A model generated the notes under the pieces. That model was not told where the DNA came from. It did no database searches and was given only the letters and a program-made list of their open reading frames with translations. A DNA stretch of 64,000 nucleotides from Xiphydria camelus. Its lineage: Eukaryota; Arthropoda; Insecta; Hymenoptera; Xiphydriidae. Location: assembly GCA_963678675.1 (NCBI GenBank), contig OY783196.1:21244827-21308826 (forward strand), written 5' to 3'. Position 1 is the first letter of the stretch; each line of letters opens with the position of its first letter. A program made the translations under genes and the position numbers. Below are positions 12,606-23,989 of the stretch, one piece after another.

Positions 12606-12872
12606 AGTACGAGGGCAGAGTGAAAAGTACGATAATTTTCTAGCAGATGGTGGTGCGGCCGAAAGTCTGTAAAGTAACCCTCTGCTGCGGCGATGGCCTC
12701 TTCGTTTGATGAGAATTTCTTTCCAGCCAGCCATTTTTTCAAGTCTGGGAAGAGAAAGAAGTCGCAGGGAGCCAAATCCGATGAATAAGGTGGATGCGAC
12801 AGCAATTCGAACTTCAAATCGACCAATGTTGCTGTTGCAACGGCAAACGGCTTTTCACTCTGCCCTCGTACT
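12606..12872 (-). mobile_element. deleted mariner element with perfect 22-bp inverted repeats
   Basis: The ends 12606-12627 and 12851-12872 are perfect 22-base inverted repeats (core CGAGGGCAGAGTGAAAAG) with TA just outside the core, the mariner target. The minus strand between them encodes the C-terminal part of a mariner transposase: LLSHPPYSSDLAPCDFFLFP, then DLKKWLAGKKFSSNEEAI. The Asp in SSDLAP is at the third catalytic position of the D,D34D triad. The N-terminal DNA-binding domain and first two Asp are missing, so the element is non-autonomous and the protein broken. Confidence 0.9.
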
Positions 12873-13261
12873 CGTGCCTAATAGGAGACCATTAATTCGG
12901 CAAATTTTTGGTCATTTATGTCCCTCCGTCTTCCATCCACAGCTCGTCCTTTAGAGGAGCGAAAGAGGGCCCCGTCGTGCATCGCGTTCCCTCCAGACGT
13001 CGTTAGCAAACCATAACTCGAGACTTTCTCGAGAGTCGAGAGTATTTCGAGTATGCATTCGTAACATTCAAGTTCCCACTGCGAAGAAAAATTTCCGCTG
13101 CCGCGAGAGTCACGTCGGCGGACTGCAGAAGGGGTACATTCGCCCCGACGTTTGTCGTAGCTCCACGCGTTTTTTCCTCCCCCCCGGAGCACCGCAGCGA
13201 TGCCACCCCGATCCATCTCACCGCGGGTAATTTCGTGAACCACACGGCAAACAAAACTCAC

Positions 13262-13446
13262 CGGTGTGCTTGTAGATGGAATTGACCCTCTGCACGTGCC
13301 TCGTCATGACTTCGATGCACGCCTCCTCCGTACCGTATCGAGCGAAGAACTGATGATCCGCCTGCAGGTACAGCATGCACGTGGTCTTCCTGGGATCGAC
13401 CGTGGCACGCTTGTGCAAGTGCCTGGCGAATCGTTCCCTGTACAGT
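13262..13446 (-). CDS. kuz: ADAM10/Kuzbanian-type metalloprotease, prodomain/protease junction exon
   Basis: This exon starts LYRERFARHLHKR, passes through the expected proprotein-convertase site, and enters the reprolysin (M12B) domain. The stretches TTCMLYLQADHQFFARYGT and IEVMTRHVQRVNSIYKHT match the first strand and helix of the ADAM10 catalytic domain, where human ADAM10 has a TCQLYIQTDH-type sequence. The cysteine of TTC is the conserved one at the start of the catalytic domain. The candidate cleavage site is RHLHKR, with Lys-Arg at P2-P1 and Arg at P6 but Leu rather than Arg at P4. That is weaker than the RKKR of vertebrate ADAM10. Splice sites are ctgcAG|ACTG and CACCG|GTGAGT, and 185 bases split as 1 + 183 + 1. 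Confidence 0.93.
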
Positions 13447-13672
13447 CTGCAGGGGTAAAAAGTGGGGCGTTTTAAAGCGTCTTGATTGCTCGTCAAGAAG
13501 TCACCGGTAAACATTCCAAGCAATTTACTCGCGACAGGAAGAAACTAATATACTCGTACGTTTACGACTTCTCACCGGCGGAGCGCGCAAGCGCCGAAGA
13601 GATAATTATCTCGAGCGGCGAGATGCTGCGAAGGAGCGTCTCGGAGGTTGAATCGTAACGGGGATATCATAC
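13447..13672 (-). other. ADAM10 intron of 226 bases
   Basis: It has donor GTATGA and acceptor ctgcAG. No internal feature was seen. Confidence 0.85.
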
Positions 13673-13822
13673 CTGTCCAAATGCTCCAGATCATAATTCC
13701 TTCCCGACGTCGTGACCCGCGGTCCTTCTTCCTTGGAGTAGAGACCGCCGTGAAGATGAACTTCGTTGTCGATCAAATGTTCGTACAACGGCTGCGACGT
13801 GTCGTTATCGTAATTCGCCCCT
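13673..13822 (-). CDS. kuz: ADAM10/Kuzbanian-type metalloprotease, late prodomain exon
   Basis: The exon encodes GANYDNDTSQPLYEHLIDNE and then a histidine- and glycine-rich segment ending RNYDLEHLD. By position it is the C-terminal, poorly conserved part of the prodomain, so its identity rests mainly on junctions and neighbours. The acceptor is ttttcAG|AGGGG and the donor is GACAG|GTATGA. The 150 bases split as 1 + 147 + 2, which joins in frame with both neighbours. NDT is one potential N-glycosylation site. Only 226 bases separate it from the next exon. Confidence 0.85.
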
Positions 13823-14423
13823 CTGAAAATGTCAGCGTTGAAGATTTCCGCGTCACGGTGGCAAATTGCTCGATTCCTCCGCGCTATCAATAATTTACTC
13901 GGGGGAAGTTTCATTTTTAAACCGGTCGGACGGCGATCTCCAACTTCGGAGCAAAGTAATATATAATGAGACTTCCCGTCGAGTCGCTTTTCTGGGTCGA
14001 GCCGTCACCCGTCAAGTCTTATCGGGAGCAGGAGATAACCGGGAGAAGTGATATCGTACGAATTGGCGAAATTATTCATAAAACTCCGCTCGAAACTTTC
14101 AGCTTTCCGTTCTGGATACTCGGATACCGCCGTACATTAGCGTGCGCCGACACTCGGAGATTCGAATCCAAATGGCGGGCGACGCGTCGCGATGTCACAC
14201 TGTATACACAAATTACGCGACGCTACGAGATCGCGCGTCTCCTCGAATATAATATATATACAGCATTGATTCTCACCTCGACGATATAATCCAGAGTACA
14301 TATACTCGCCGAGTATCTACAGGTATACATATCGAGGAAGACCGTGCTCTCAACTTCGACATTAGCAAGCTCGATGTACGAGGTGCGAGTACCGCGTGTA
14401 CGCGAGATGCAGGTTGTACTCAC
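13823..14423 (-). other. ADAM10 intron of 601 bases
   Basis: It has donor GTGAGT and acceptor ttttcAG. CpG-rich unique sequence with no transposon recognised. Confidence 0.85.
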
Positions 14424-14667
14424 CGATGGAGGGAGACGTCGAGAGTGCCTTGATGCAAATCGTGACTGGCACAGCGGAGAGGCTGGGGCGGCGAGGTCAC
14501 GTCTGACGAGCGATAAGCTATGGTGTGATAAGGGGGTGATGTATCTTCATCCCCGTCTAAATATCTGCTCGTTGGCTCGATGTAGTACTCCTCGAAGCCG
14601 GTGACGATGGTTCCGTCGAAGAGGCCATCCTCCGTGATGATACCTTGCACCAAGGCGTTCTCGTCCT
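14424..14667 (-). CDS. kuz: ADAM10/Kuzbanian-type metalloprotease, prodomain exon with probable cysteine switch
   Basis: This exon continues the prodomain. It reads GIITEDGLFDGTIVTGFEEY, then YYIEPTSRYL and YHTIAYRSSDV. This parallels the family order G-I-D-G-F-E-G, YYVEPAERY, and F-H-S-V-I-Y. The only cysteine, in LRCASHDLHQG, sits where ADAM10 proteins carry the prodomain cysteine that ligates the catalytic zinc, so it is the likely cysteine switch (inference from position). The acceptor is tttcAG|AGGAC and the donor is CATCG|GTGAGT. The 244 bases split as 2 + 240 + 2. The phase-1 junction with the upstream exon makes a Glu codon, and the phase-2 junction downstream makes an Arg codon. A 601-base intron follows. 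Confidence 0.9.
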
Positions 14668-14941
14668 CTGAAACGAGAAAAAGAAAGACGAACGTCTCGT
14701 TAGCTTGCTCTGCCTTCGATGAGAAATCGCTTTGGGCGAAGAAGCCGCAATGAAATTGGCAATAATCGAATTGTCGAATTGGGAATTCGCGCCCCCGCGA
14801 CGAGGTAGCAAAGCGACGATCGTTACGTCGGGTAGCGGCTAATGCACGCAGTTACTGACGGGGGAGGAATCCCGGAGTGTTGCCCGATAATGAGGAAGCA
14901 TTGCTAACCGCAAGGGATGGAGGTATCTGCCCGGGTAACGC

Positions 14942-14965
14942 GCCTCTCTCTCTCTCTCTCTCTCC

Positions 14966-15003
<38 letters not shown>
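14942..15003. repeat. (CT)n microsatellite, interrupted
   Basis: CT units with CCCTCTTT interruptions. It is intronic, 275 bases upstream (on the minus strand) of an ADAM10 exon. Confidence 0.95.
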
Positions 15004-15006
<3 letters not shown>

Positions 15007-16217
15007 GTTCCGTCTCATTGTTAACGATCTGGTAAGGCATCACGCAGACCCTTTCACCGCTGCGGATAATTCAGTAGAAAGAGGTGAACCGTCGCTTCAG
15101 CTATATCCGTACGAATCTAGAGCTACGTGATCTCATCGATCGCAAGTCCTACCTCTAGTGAAATTTTGTGTTGGATGTTTATCGTTAAGACTAAGATTCG
15201 AACGGAAAGTAGCTGGAGTTTACTGGAAAATTGGGGTAATGTGTCTTTTATTTCTTCTATTCATTTTTTTAATGACATGTGCTATTTTTGTGAACACATT
15301 ATTAAACCTGGACCCGCTTATCATACGAAAAAAAAGAAACCAACAATTTTTACTGTTTCATCCAGTGGTACTGAGACTCGATTTTCAAGAATTTGTACAG
15401 AGAGAACACATTTCTATCAACTATTTACAATTGTACAAACACCAGTTTAACTAGATATAACATTTGTTTGCAATCTTTTTCGAGCCACGAAAGTGGTGAA
15501 GGGGTAGATTTACGTAAATATGAAATACTAGATTCGGACTGATCCAATTTTCTTTCCGAAATTCTTTAAATAATTTTCGAGCAATTTTGTCGAAATTATA
15601 TTATGATAGAGGAGTCATACTCTACATAGAAATTTTTATCGATTCCCCAGGAGAAATACTTAATTACTGTATAAGTAAAGCTTCCTGAGCGCGGAATCGT
15701 AGTTTATGCTAGTCAAACTGTAATTCGCGTAGTTCCTTTTTCTCCGCGCAACCCGTATGAACGTTAATATAATACCTACACGAGCAGAGAGACATTATCT
15801 TTGAAAAAAATCCTTACGTATATGTACCATCATTGTCCGACAGTTCACATGAAAGATGATAATCCCATTTGAAACGAACACTTCCGTGATCCGTATGGCA
15901 CAGATATATCCCACGGGTTCATCTGCTAACATTGATTGCTAATTTCGGTCTTGTGCGTCGAGGGATACACGACTCCATCTACGCAATGCCAACGATCGCG
16001 TCCCAAGAGTGATCACACCAGCCGTCCAACCCTAATTACGTCGCAGTCGCCCGATCCCAAGCAAACAGATACGCGTTTCCTCCGTTTCAATCTCGTAGGC
16101 AGGTAAATGCAGGACGGGAAATACGTGCTTGACTCGGTACGCCTCTACTTTAGGGAATTGGCAGCGATTTCGTCTCTCTGGCTCGGGCGATGGGGAACAG
16201 ATGAGGTTACTAGGGTG

Positions 16218-16263
16218 GAGAGAGAGAGAGAGTGAGTGTGAGAGAGAGAAAGAGAGAGAGAGA
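16218..16263. repeat. (GA)n microsatellite, interrupted
   Basis: GA units with TGAGTGTGAG and AAAG interruptions. Confidence 0.9.
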
Positions 16264-16716
16264 AAATGTCCTGAAGGGAAATCCAGAGGGAAGACGGGTT
16301 CGTCACGCGTACCAACCCTAATTACGCCGCGAAAGACTGACTCCGAGCAAACAAGCGCCCCGATTACTTTGGGCGTCGAAAAAGCCTCGTATGCCGTCAA
16401 CGGCGAAACGCGTTGTGCAGAGGGTCTTAACTTGAAACGCATGGCTGCACTGTGAGGGCCCTCACTATCTTTCGAAGAATCCAAAATAACTGTTCGATTG
16501 TTCGAAATTTATTTTCGAAAAGATCGCGGAAAAGTAATATTGAATTTCAGTAGTATCCTTATCAGTAAATAAGTACACACATTTTTTAAGGAATAGATAC
16601 TACTTAGTTTTGATACAGCACTGTATTTTAATAGTTCAATTGCGCGGCAAATAGCTCTTCTGATGCAGAATATACCTATATTATTGCGGAAAAGAAAAAT
16701 GAAAAATGCCTCGATA

Positions 16717-16969
16717 CACAGAGAAAAAGAATTAATTGGATCTACTAAAATTACTTGCGGGGTTGAAGGTAATTATTTATTTGCATCAATTACATCTTTT
16801 TTCATAGTAATTTGATATTTCTTTCTTACAATCATTCCTTGCACTACTATTCCACATGATTGTAAGAGATATTTAATTGATGTACTGAATAATTTCATTG
16901 ATACAAATATATAATTACTTGAGGCCCCGCAAGTAATTTTCAGTAGATCCATCTAATTCTTCTTCTCTG
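16717..16969. mobile_element. MITE family D, copy 2 (intact)
   Basis: It starts CACAGAGAAAAAGAATTAAT and ends ATTCTTCTTCTCTGT within TA-rich flanks. The inverted repeats continue through GGATCTACT and ACTTGCGGGG. It gives the empty site for the nested element at 8325. Confidence 0.85.
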
Positions 16970-17797
16970 TATAGCGATTCGATATATTCCTGTCGAGATG
17001 AATAAAGGACGGACCCGCTCAATTCCAGGTAACGGATTAGCATTAGCGAGATTAGGTACTCTGGTTCGCAGGGTCTCTCGAAATCGCGGTATGGAAATTC
17101 ACGGCGATTTGTACACGTGTACGTCGAGCACACAAGACCGCCGTTGTACTGGCAGCACGGCAGTGCAGCTCGTTCAAACTTCTCGGGAGAAATAAACGAG
17201 GGTAGCGGCGGAGGGATACCTTTGATCACTTCATAAAGCGACGCGTATAACAAGCTCACCGGCTACGAAAGCAAAGGCGTAGCGTCGCGTAATCTTCAGA
17301 GAGAAGAGCCCGAATCCCTCCGTACTGCATGATCTACATTTAGCCCCGTTCGCGGAAGGATGGGGGGGTTCTACGTGGAAGCCGGTCTTGCTGAAATCAG
17401 GGTCACAGAGCGACGAGTAAACAAAGGGTCGCGAAATACATACTGCCTACATGTACGTTCGTAATCTAATAAGAAGCTCCGCCTCTTCCGCATCCCTGCT
17501 GCTTTGTATACTCGCGCGCGTAGACGTGGAGTAAGTACCTGTATCGGTACAAGTCTATAAGCAGATTGTAGGCGCGTATAGGAGGCGGCTAACTTTATAT
17601 ACCTACTAAGCCGTGAGTTCCCGGAAAACTAAATTTACGTAAAGTTGGATTAAGAAATTATACGAGATTTTAAAATAATATTCTATGCGAGCCAAAGAAA
17701 AAAGTCCGTGTCGTTAGTAAAATGTACATGTTATTAAATGATTTCATCGCTTAACTAAAATAGTACCTCAAGAATTGACGTAACGTAATTTCAATTC

Positions 17798-18085
17798 ACT
17801 GGGGTTGATTTACACTCCAACGAGAAAAATTGCTATAACAAACAAATTATTGCATATTTGTACTTGAACATTTTATCAGCTCTTCTTAAGAGCGTACTTT
17901 AAAAAATCGTGTAACTTGTATAGCCAGAACTTAAAATTAAGTATGCGAAAAAAATAAAATATAAAAGTTACACGGTCTTTTAAAGTACGCTCTTAAGAAG
18001 AGCTGATAAAATTTTCAAGTACAAATATGCAATAATTTATTTGCTATAACAATTCTTCTCGCTGGGGTGTAAATCAACCCTAGTG
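17798..18085. repeat. fold-back with ~115-base arms
   Basis: Arms begin CACTGGGGTTGATTTACACT and end TGTAAATCAACCCTAGTG, and pair through AAGAGCGTACTTTAAA. Just after it, AACCC(T/C)AGTGTGGCAAGTA occurs twice about 44 bases apart. Confidence 0.85.
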
Positions 18086-19158
18086 TGGCAAGTACGAATT
18101 TTACCATGAGGTTGTTTCGAACCCCAGTGTGGCAAGTAAGGGCAAGGGTGGTAAGGATTAATATCAAAAATATTTTTAGAAATGCGTCGAGGACTATGGA
18201 GGACTACTTGAAAAAATATTCCACTAAAAATCTTGCCTACAAAAACCTTAAAGAAAATTGCACGCCGTGTATCGCGTCCTACCAAAAAAAAATCTTTACT
18301 TAAAAGAACTATTGACATCCGAATGTAGAGCCGAGTACTTATACTAAGCATTTTTCAGTGTGGGTGATACAAGAGACTCATAAGGACACCTGAGAACATC
18401 GACTAATTCTTCAGATATCTGTCGCCTATGCTGCAAATCATTCACGCGCAAAGGTGTACGATCCTTATCTTTTTCCGCAATAACATAAATCCTGATACGC
18501 GCGAAGTTGAGTCGACGTCAATTCTAAAATTAAAGAAAAAGACACGTTCGACGAAGTCGCCGCAATTCTGCAATTACCTCGGACACAGACGTGAAAAAGG
18601 AACGCCCCGATTCTTGTCTCACCCTATACGTCACCTCGTACACGGCTCATTAATTACTGTTACAACCTCTTACGTTCCTCTTTGGCGCCGTACCGAAGAA
18701 GGTTTCGGGACATTCACTTTTTCGCAAAACTTTCTTATCTCCCTCGTCTCCACCTCCTCGACTATCCCATCCTCGCGCAACACCCTAGCCGCCTCCCTCT
18801 CCTTACCACCAATCCCCGTCCTCTCACCCCCCAAAGGATAGTATCTATTGAAACGTTTTCTTGCGTTCGCGGAACGTCTCGTTCCGCGCACTATACTTCA
18901 AACTCTAATTAATGGCATTCCTTGTCGGAGGGAACAATAAGGTCACCCCGACAAACGAGCAAATTGGCAAGTGGAGAAGTAGAGCGGTGGAGGTCCCCAT
19001 CCCCAACTGGTATAAATTGAAAGCTACGAAAATACAGATTCACAGAAATTCTGTCTCCTCGTTATTTCGATGATGGAAGTTTCAGTTACGGTCGACTTTG
19101 CAAAAGAGAAAATGTCGGGAGGAAGTACGAAGGGGGGAATCATCCGTCTTATTTAATG

Positions 19159-19424
19159 TAAGGTAAGGTGGGGTAAGAGCGTACCAAAAAACAGACGGGG
19201 CAAATACATTAGGTATATCAGCATATCAACAAAAACAATAATTTAGGTTAGCATCTGCGGAAATACCTCTTAGATTAGAAAAAACAGCTTAATTAACATA
19301 CGTACTCACAAAAAATTACAAATTAAAGATGGCAGCACCATTCGCTAAGAAACTTGAATAAAAATTGATATGAGGCAGTTGCCCCGTCTATTTTTTTGTA
19401 CGCTCTTACCCCACTTCACCTTAT
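19159..19424. repeat. fold-back MITE, GGGGTAAGAGCGTAC ends
   Basis: The left end AGGTGGGGTAAGAGCGTACC and right end GTACGCTCTTACCCCACTTC pair over about 50 bases, continuing through AGACGGGGCAA. Confidence 0.8.
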
Positions 19425-20454
19425 CTATCAGTTTCTATTCATCTACGTCTTGCTTTTGTTAGAAATAATTTACGTGGCTACGGCAAACGACGCAAAGTAT
19501 TTACTTTTTGATTTTCTTTTTCTGTAAAGTATGCATTCAACAATTTATAGTTGCGGAAAGCTGAAAGACCAACTTTCCTCCTTCAAACTCATTTACACAA
19601 TTAGATATGTATCTACTAAGTGAATAAATGTTGGTAAAAGAAGAATACGCGGTAACACTTAAATGAATGTAATTGGATAAGCACGCTAATCGGTTTCCAA
19701 CTTTCCTATCAGTTAACTAATTACACATCACCACTCGGAAATATGAGGAGCTTAGTCTCTACAAGAGAGTCGAACGATCGACTCGTAAAGTAGGGGACTC
19801 CACAATTTGTACTCGCGGAAGAGCCCAACTTCTCCAATCGATGGCCATTCCAATCGAGATTCGCAAAGACATCCGCATGGCATCGGCCGTCAAACTTTGC
19901 AACTCATCCGCCTTTTCCAACGGGCAGTTTACCCGCGGGTATACGGAGAGTCTCGCGAAAAGTAACTTTTCCGCTTCCGACCGCAAACGTAGCCGAAAGT
20001 CTTATCCCTTTGCAGCGCGGGCCTCAAACCTTCGCCGCAAGCTCGACTAATAAGTACGTGGACTTTAAATCCCGAAGTCAATATCGGAGTGAGGATAAGA
20101 AGTTCGTCTCAGATTTCCGGACTTCCCTCGGCCGCGGACTTAGCCCGCCCTTTGTTATAGCACCGCGAGGGAAAAGTTTCTGCCGGCGAAGACGCCAAAG
20201 GGGTGGGCAGAGAGGCGAACGGAGAGATTACCATCGGCTATGCAAATAACTTTTCGACTGCGGATCCGCGCGCAAACTCGGCGAGTTCAAATTAGATTCT
20301 CGAATATTCGACGCGCGCGAACAGTCTGCTGTCATTTCTCGTAATTATATTGTTTTCCCGGTGTACGGAGAGAGGAATTCGATAGAGACGAATATACGTG
20401 AGAGTCTTTGTCTGTGGGGACGTACATTTGCTGTATTATTGTCGCAAACTAGGT

Positions 20455-21060
20455 TTTTTAAATCAATGTTGGTAGAGTGGGTAACGAATTGAAGAGCGAT
20501 AGCGTGACTTTCGTCGTGTTACTATAGCTCGGGGTCTGGAGTGAAGAGTAAACCTAACGTGACTACCATCACGATTTTATTTAACCCTTGGATGCATTAA
20601 TCGGATCTGCGAGATCCGGTAGTAAAAAGAAATAGTACTATAACTCGTAGGTAATTGATGGTCGATTGATTCATTGATTTTAATTTTCCAATGATAAATA
20701 TGCTTAGTGCAATATTAAAAAGCATATCTAATATCTAACATTATTTTCTTAATTAAAAAACATTACATTTTATAACCGAAATATAATCTTCATTATAATT
20801 TGTATTCAGGTTTAGGATACACGACTTATACACAGGAGTGAAATTCGTCACGTATGAACTAACATTTTTTTCAGGGCACCATAGGTAAAGCCCCATGGTC
20901 TTTGAGTCGTTTGAGCACTTCGAAAATCATCCTAAAGACCATGGCTAAGTTTCGACGGTCTTTAATAGAGATCAGATGCTTTAACCAAAGATTATCCGAG
21001 TACTTTATGAAAATGTAGTAATACGATGATTACTAAAGGAGCATATAGTAGAAAACGAAG
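20455..21060. repeat. diverged interspersed repeat Q, copy 1, hosting a TTAA MITE
   Basis: TTTAAATCAATGTTGG near the start and AGTCGTTT / CATGG / GCTAAGTTTCG words further on recur in order at 57070-57570. The family J MITE interrupts it at a TTATTTAAC sequence that is unbroken in copy 2. Confidence 0.5.
20581..20870. mobile_element. TTAA MITE family J, right end lost
   Basis: It begins TTAACCCTTGGATGC and matches the copy at 25627 through AAAAGAAATA, TTTAATTTTC and TAATTTGTATTC, but the right CCCTT end and TTAA are absent. Confidence 0.65.
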
Positions 21061-21851
21061 CGAATAAATACTGCAAGTACCTAATAGCAAATAGATATTT
21101 CTTTGCCCCAACGAAATATTCATTTCATCGTGTCTAAAAATAGACTCTTTCCCCTGTGCGTAACACAGAGAGTGAGAGGTATCCTACCTATTTACTCTTT
21201 CGCAACGCGCTTCGAGAGACCGTATGTTACTCGGCCCGAGTAAATTGTCTTTCCGCACGTATTTTATACACATGTGTACATATGAGTATACAAAAAAAGG
21301 AAACGTAAATCGGTATAACGGTCTCTCCATGCAACCGAAACCCAAAGAACTCATAAAAGACCCCGATGACACGACGCTAGAATACGACGTAGCCCGCGTG
21401 CATCGTTGAAGTGTATCAAATTCATCTCCCGCTGCTTCATCCACCCGGCGAGCGATATTTCTCGGGTGTATTTCCGCGAAAGTTTCCCATTTCAGGGAGA
21501 AAGAGAGAATCGGAGAAAGGCGGAGAATAGGAAAAGGAGAGAACTGGAGAAACTGCAAGCCGCGCGCGCGCGAGCGCACCTTGATGGATTTGAAACGTTC
21601 AGAAACTCTGGGTACGTAACGTATAACGCAATATAAAGTCCATGAAATCTGCAACATCTAACTCACGTGCGGAAGCGGGCGGGCGTCCCGCGACGCGGCC
21701 TCATAAAGCAGACTGCACGGGCTGGGCTCGAAATGGTAGGAATGGCAGAAACGGAGGGACGCGAGCGGAGGGGGTGGCGCGGCTAGCAGGGGAGGGTCGG
21801 CTGCGCCCCGCGGTGTGTTCCTGAAGACATAACTGCGCGATTTATTACCTC

Positions 21852-22689
21852 TCAATATTGCGGCCGCGGAAAGTCTGGTCTGGTCTGGCGCTATTTTAAA
21901 AGCGGGATAGTGTGAAGGAGGAATAAGCAGTAAACTCTCAAGTATCATGACGCGAAACGATTACTTTCTAATCATACGATTGTTAAATTGATTTCTATAA
22001 ATAGAAATGTTTGTATAAAATTCATTGGCGGCTAATTTCCTGAGTATTATTTTTAATTAATACGCGTCAGGGATGCTTTAACACGTTAAGCGCCAAGGAA
22101 ACGCCGTGGCATCACAAACTCATTCGTCAGCGGTCCCTAGGGACCGCTCTGGCGCTCTTAACGTGTTAATATTTTCAGCGTTTGGAGGAAAATGATTTAT
22201 TTGAAAATGAAACTATACGACGAAACTTATCCGTATTGAATAAAATGTGCATAATTAGTGCTTTCATATAATTTGATATCGAAAAATAAAGCAATATTAT
22301 GGCCGTGGAAAATTTCGTCTGATTTGGCGCTATTTTGAAAGCGGGATAGTGTGAAGAAAGACTAAGCAGTAAACTGTTGAGTATCATTCGATGTTCAGCG
22401 TAAAGGTTGTTGTATCAATATAATGACACGAAACGATTACTTTCTAATTATACAATCGACAAATTCATTTTTATAAATAGAAATGAGTGTATAAAATTCA
22501 TTGACGGGCAATTTCCTGAGTATTATTTATAATTAATATACGTCAAGGATACTCTAATATTTTTAGTGTTTTAAGAAAAATGATTTATTTTTAAATGAAA
22601 CTATATGACAAAAGTTATCCGCATCGTATAAAAATGTGCATAATCAGTGTTTTCATATAGCTTGATATCAAAATATACCTAAAGCATTT
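21852..22689. repeat. tandem duplication, two ~350-430-base units
   Basis: Unit 1 (21852-22289) and unit 2 (22290-22689) share AGCGGGATAGTGTGAAG, GAAACGATTACTTTCTAAT, ATAAAATTCATTG and AAAATGATTTATTT in order. Unit 1 alone carries the TTAA element at 22078. Confidence 0.8.
22078..22169. mobile_element. short TTAA MITE inside a tandem duplication
   Basis: TTAA, then CACGTTAAGCGCCA, and TGGCGCTCTTAACGTG, then TTAA. The second copy of the surrounding duplication reads TCTAATAT at this position without the insertion. Confidence 0.85.
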
Positions 22690-23015
22690 CTTCGGATTGC
22701 CAGTTGAATTTAAATTTCCATTTGCACTCGCACATTTCCCATGTATCACGAGTAGCCGATGTCCACCCGTGTACATAGGTACATCCATCCAATCTCCAAG
22801 TAAATTTGAACCAACGATTCGAGCACGAGCTCTTCTCGGATTTCCATTGGCATCGACTATCGATTTCTGCAGGACGATATGAAAGTGGAGCACAGGAGGC
22901 ATGTACGTATCTCTCACACACAGCTGTTTCGTTCAATCTCGAAATAAATTTAAATGAACGATTCCAGCATGAGCTTTTCCCGAGTTTCCGCTGGCGTCGA
23001 GCAACGATATCTATA
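22690..23015. repeat. ~146-base degenerate tandem repeat
   Basis: AACGATTCGAGCACGAGCTC, then GGATTTCCATTGGCATCGA, at about 22810 recurs as AACGATTCCAGCATGAGC and GAGTTTCCGCTGGCGTCGA at about 22956. A third partial copy lies near 22690. The ORF spanning it is repetitive for this reason. Confidence 0.65.
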
Positions 23016-23989
23016 ATGTGACGGCGAAATAGGGGCATATAGCGACGAGAAGTTACGGCACGAGATCCAGCTCGAGAATGGCGACTTCGATAAAGAAATT
23101 TAGAAAGTTTGAAAATTGAACTCTGGTGGACAACGTTGGCGTGTCGTCGACCCCATCAGAAGACGCGAGTCACGTAAAAGCTACAGTGTCCGGTTCAACA
23201 TTGCTCGCATTTTGAGAACGCTTGCGTTGCCTAGAATTTGTCCAACTAATAATGAACTAATTTCATAGAGAAGACAGACAACTACAAAGTTCTATTAATG
23301 AGATAAAACATAAAAATAATCCAGTTTTTATTACTCAAATATGTCAATAAGCGAGGTTAACTTTTGTTCGAGTAATGAGAATTTTAATACAAATTATAAC
23401 AATCATTCTTCCGCATTCCAATGTGTCAACCATATACACGCCTCCATATAATCCTCCCCAATTTACTCGCACAATGGCGCCATTCTCGTAAGAATGATAA
23501 CCACTGCCCGCTGCAACTTTAATCCCAAGCAATATCTTAATTGGCCACTTCAGCGATAACTTTCCCTCACGTAATAATTTAACATCAAGAAGCGAGAGAA
23601 CAGTTGAAAAGGCTAGGGCGAATGAGGGAGGGCGAGAGAAGCTGGACGAAGTCTGCGGCCGCCCTCGCGTCCAAGGTAACTCGTTATTAAGTTGGGGCAT
23701 TACGCAATTAACGGGAGGCACGTAACCGCCGGATGAAGCCGGCGCACGTACTCCCCGCGCCATCGACTACAGACTTCCGATCCCTCATTTTCCGGTGAGA
23801 GCGTCCGGGGAAGCGGGGCGCCCGAGAGGGGATGGAGGTGGGAACGGAGGAATATAGCAGGGGGAGAGAGAGAGCTGCCACCGCGTCTTCCCCCTAAATA
23901 CAGGGATTAAGAACGGGGTGCTTCTTGAATACGAAATTATGGAGATTAACGTGCCGAATGTCGTCCGTATAAATTGCAACGCCGCGCCG

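Larger units (their letters stand above)
8096..13261 (-). other. ADAM10 intron of 5.2 kb
   Basis: It contains the nested family D/C MITEs (8197-8831), a family E MITE (10342-10542) and the mariner relic (12606-12872). The unique stretches 8840-10340 and 10545-12600 are alternately CpG-rich and AT-rich and hold no recognisable gene. Confidence 0.75.

Noticed and set aside
14155..14180. ATTCGAATCC resembling a tRNA TPsiC arm
   Set aside because: No D-arm, anticodon arm or acceptor stem can be built around it.
15158..15454. hydrophobic 98-codon plus-strand ORF resembling a membrane protein
   Set aside because: The hydrophobicity comes from T-rich sequence, and there is no promoter, poly(A) signal or family match.
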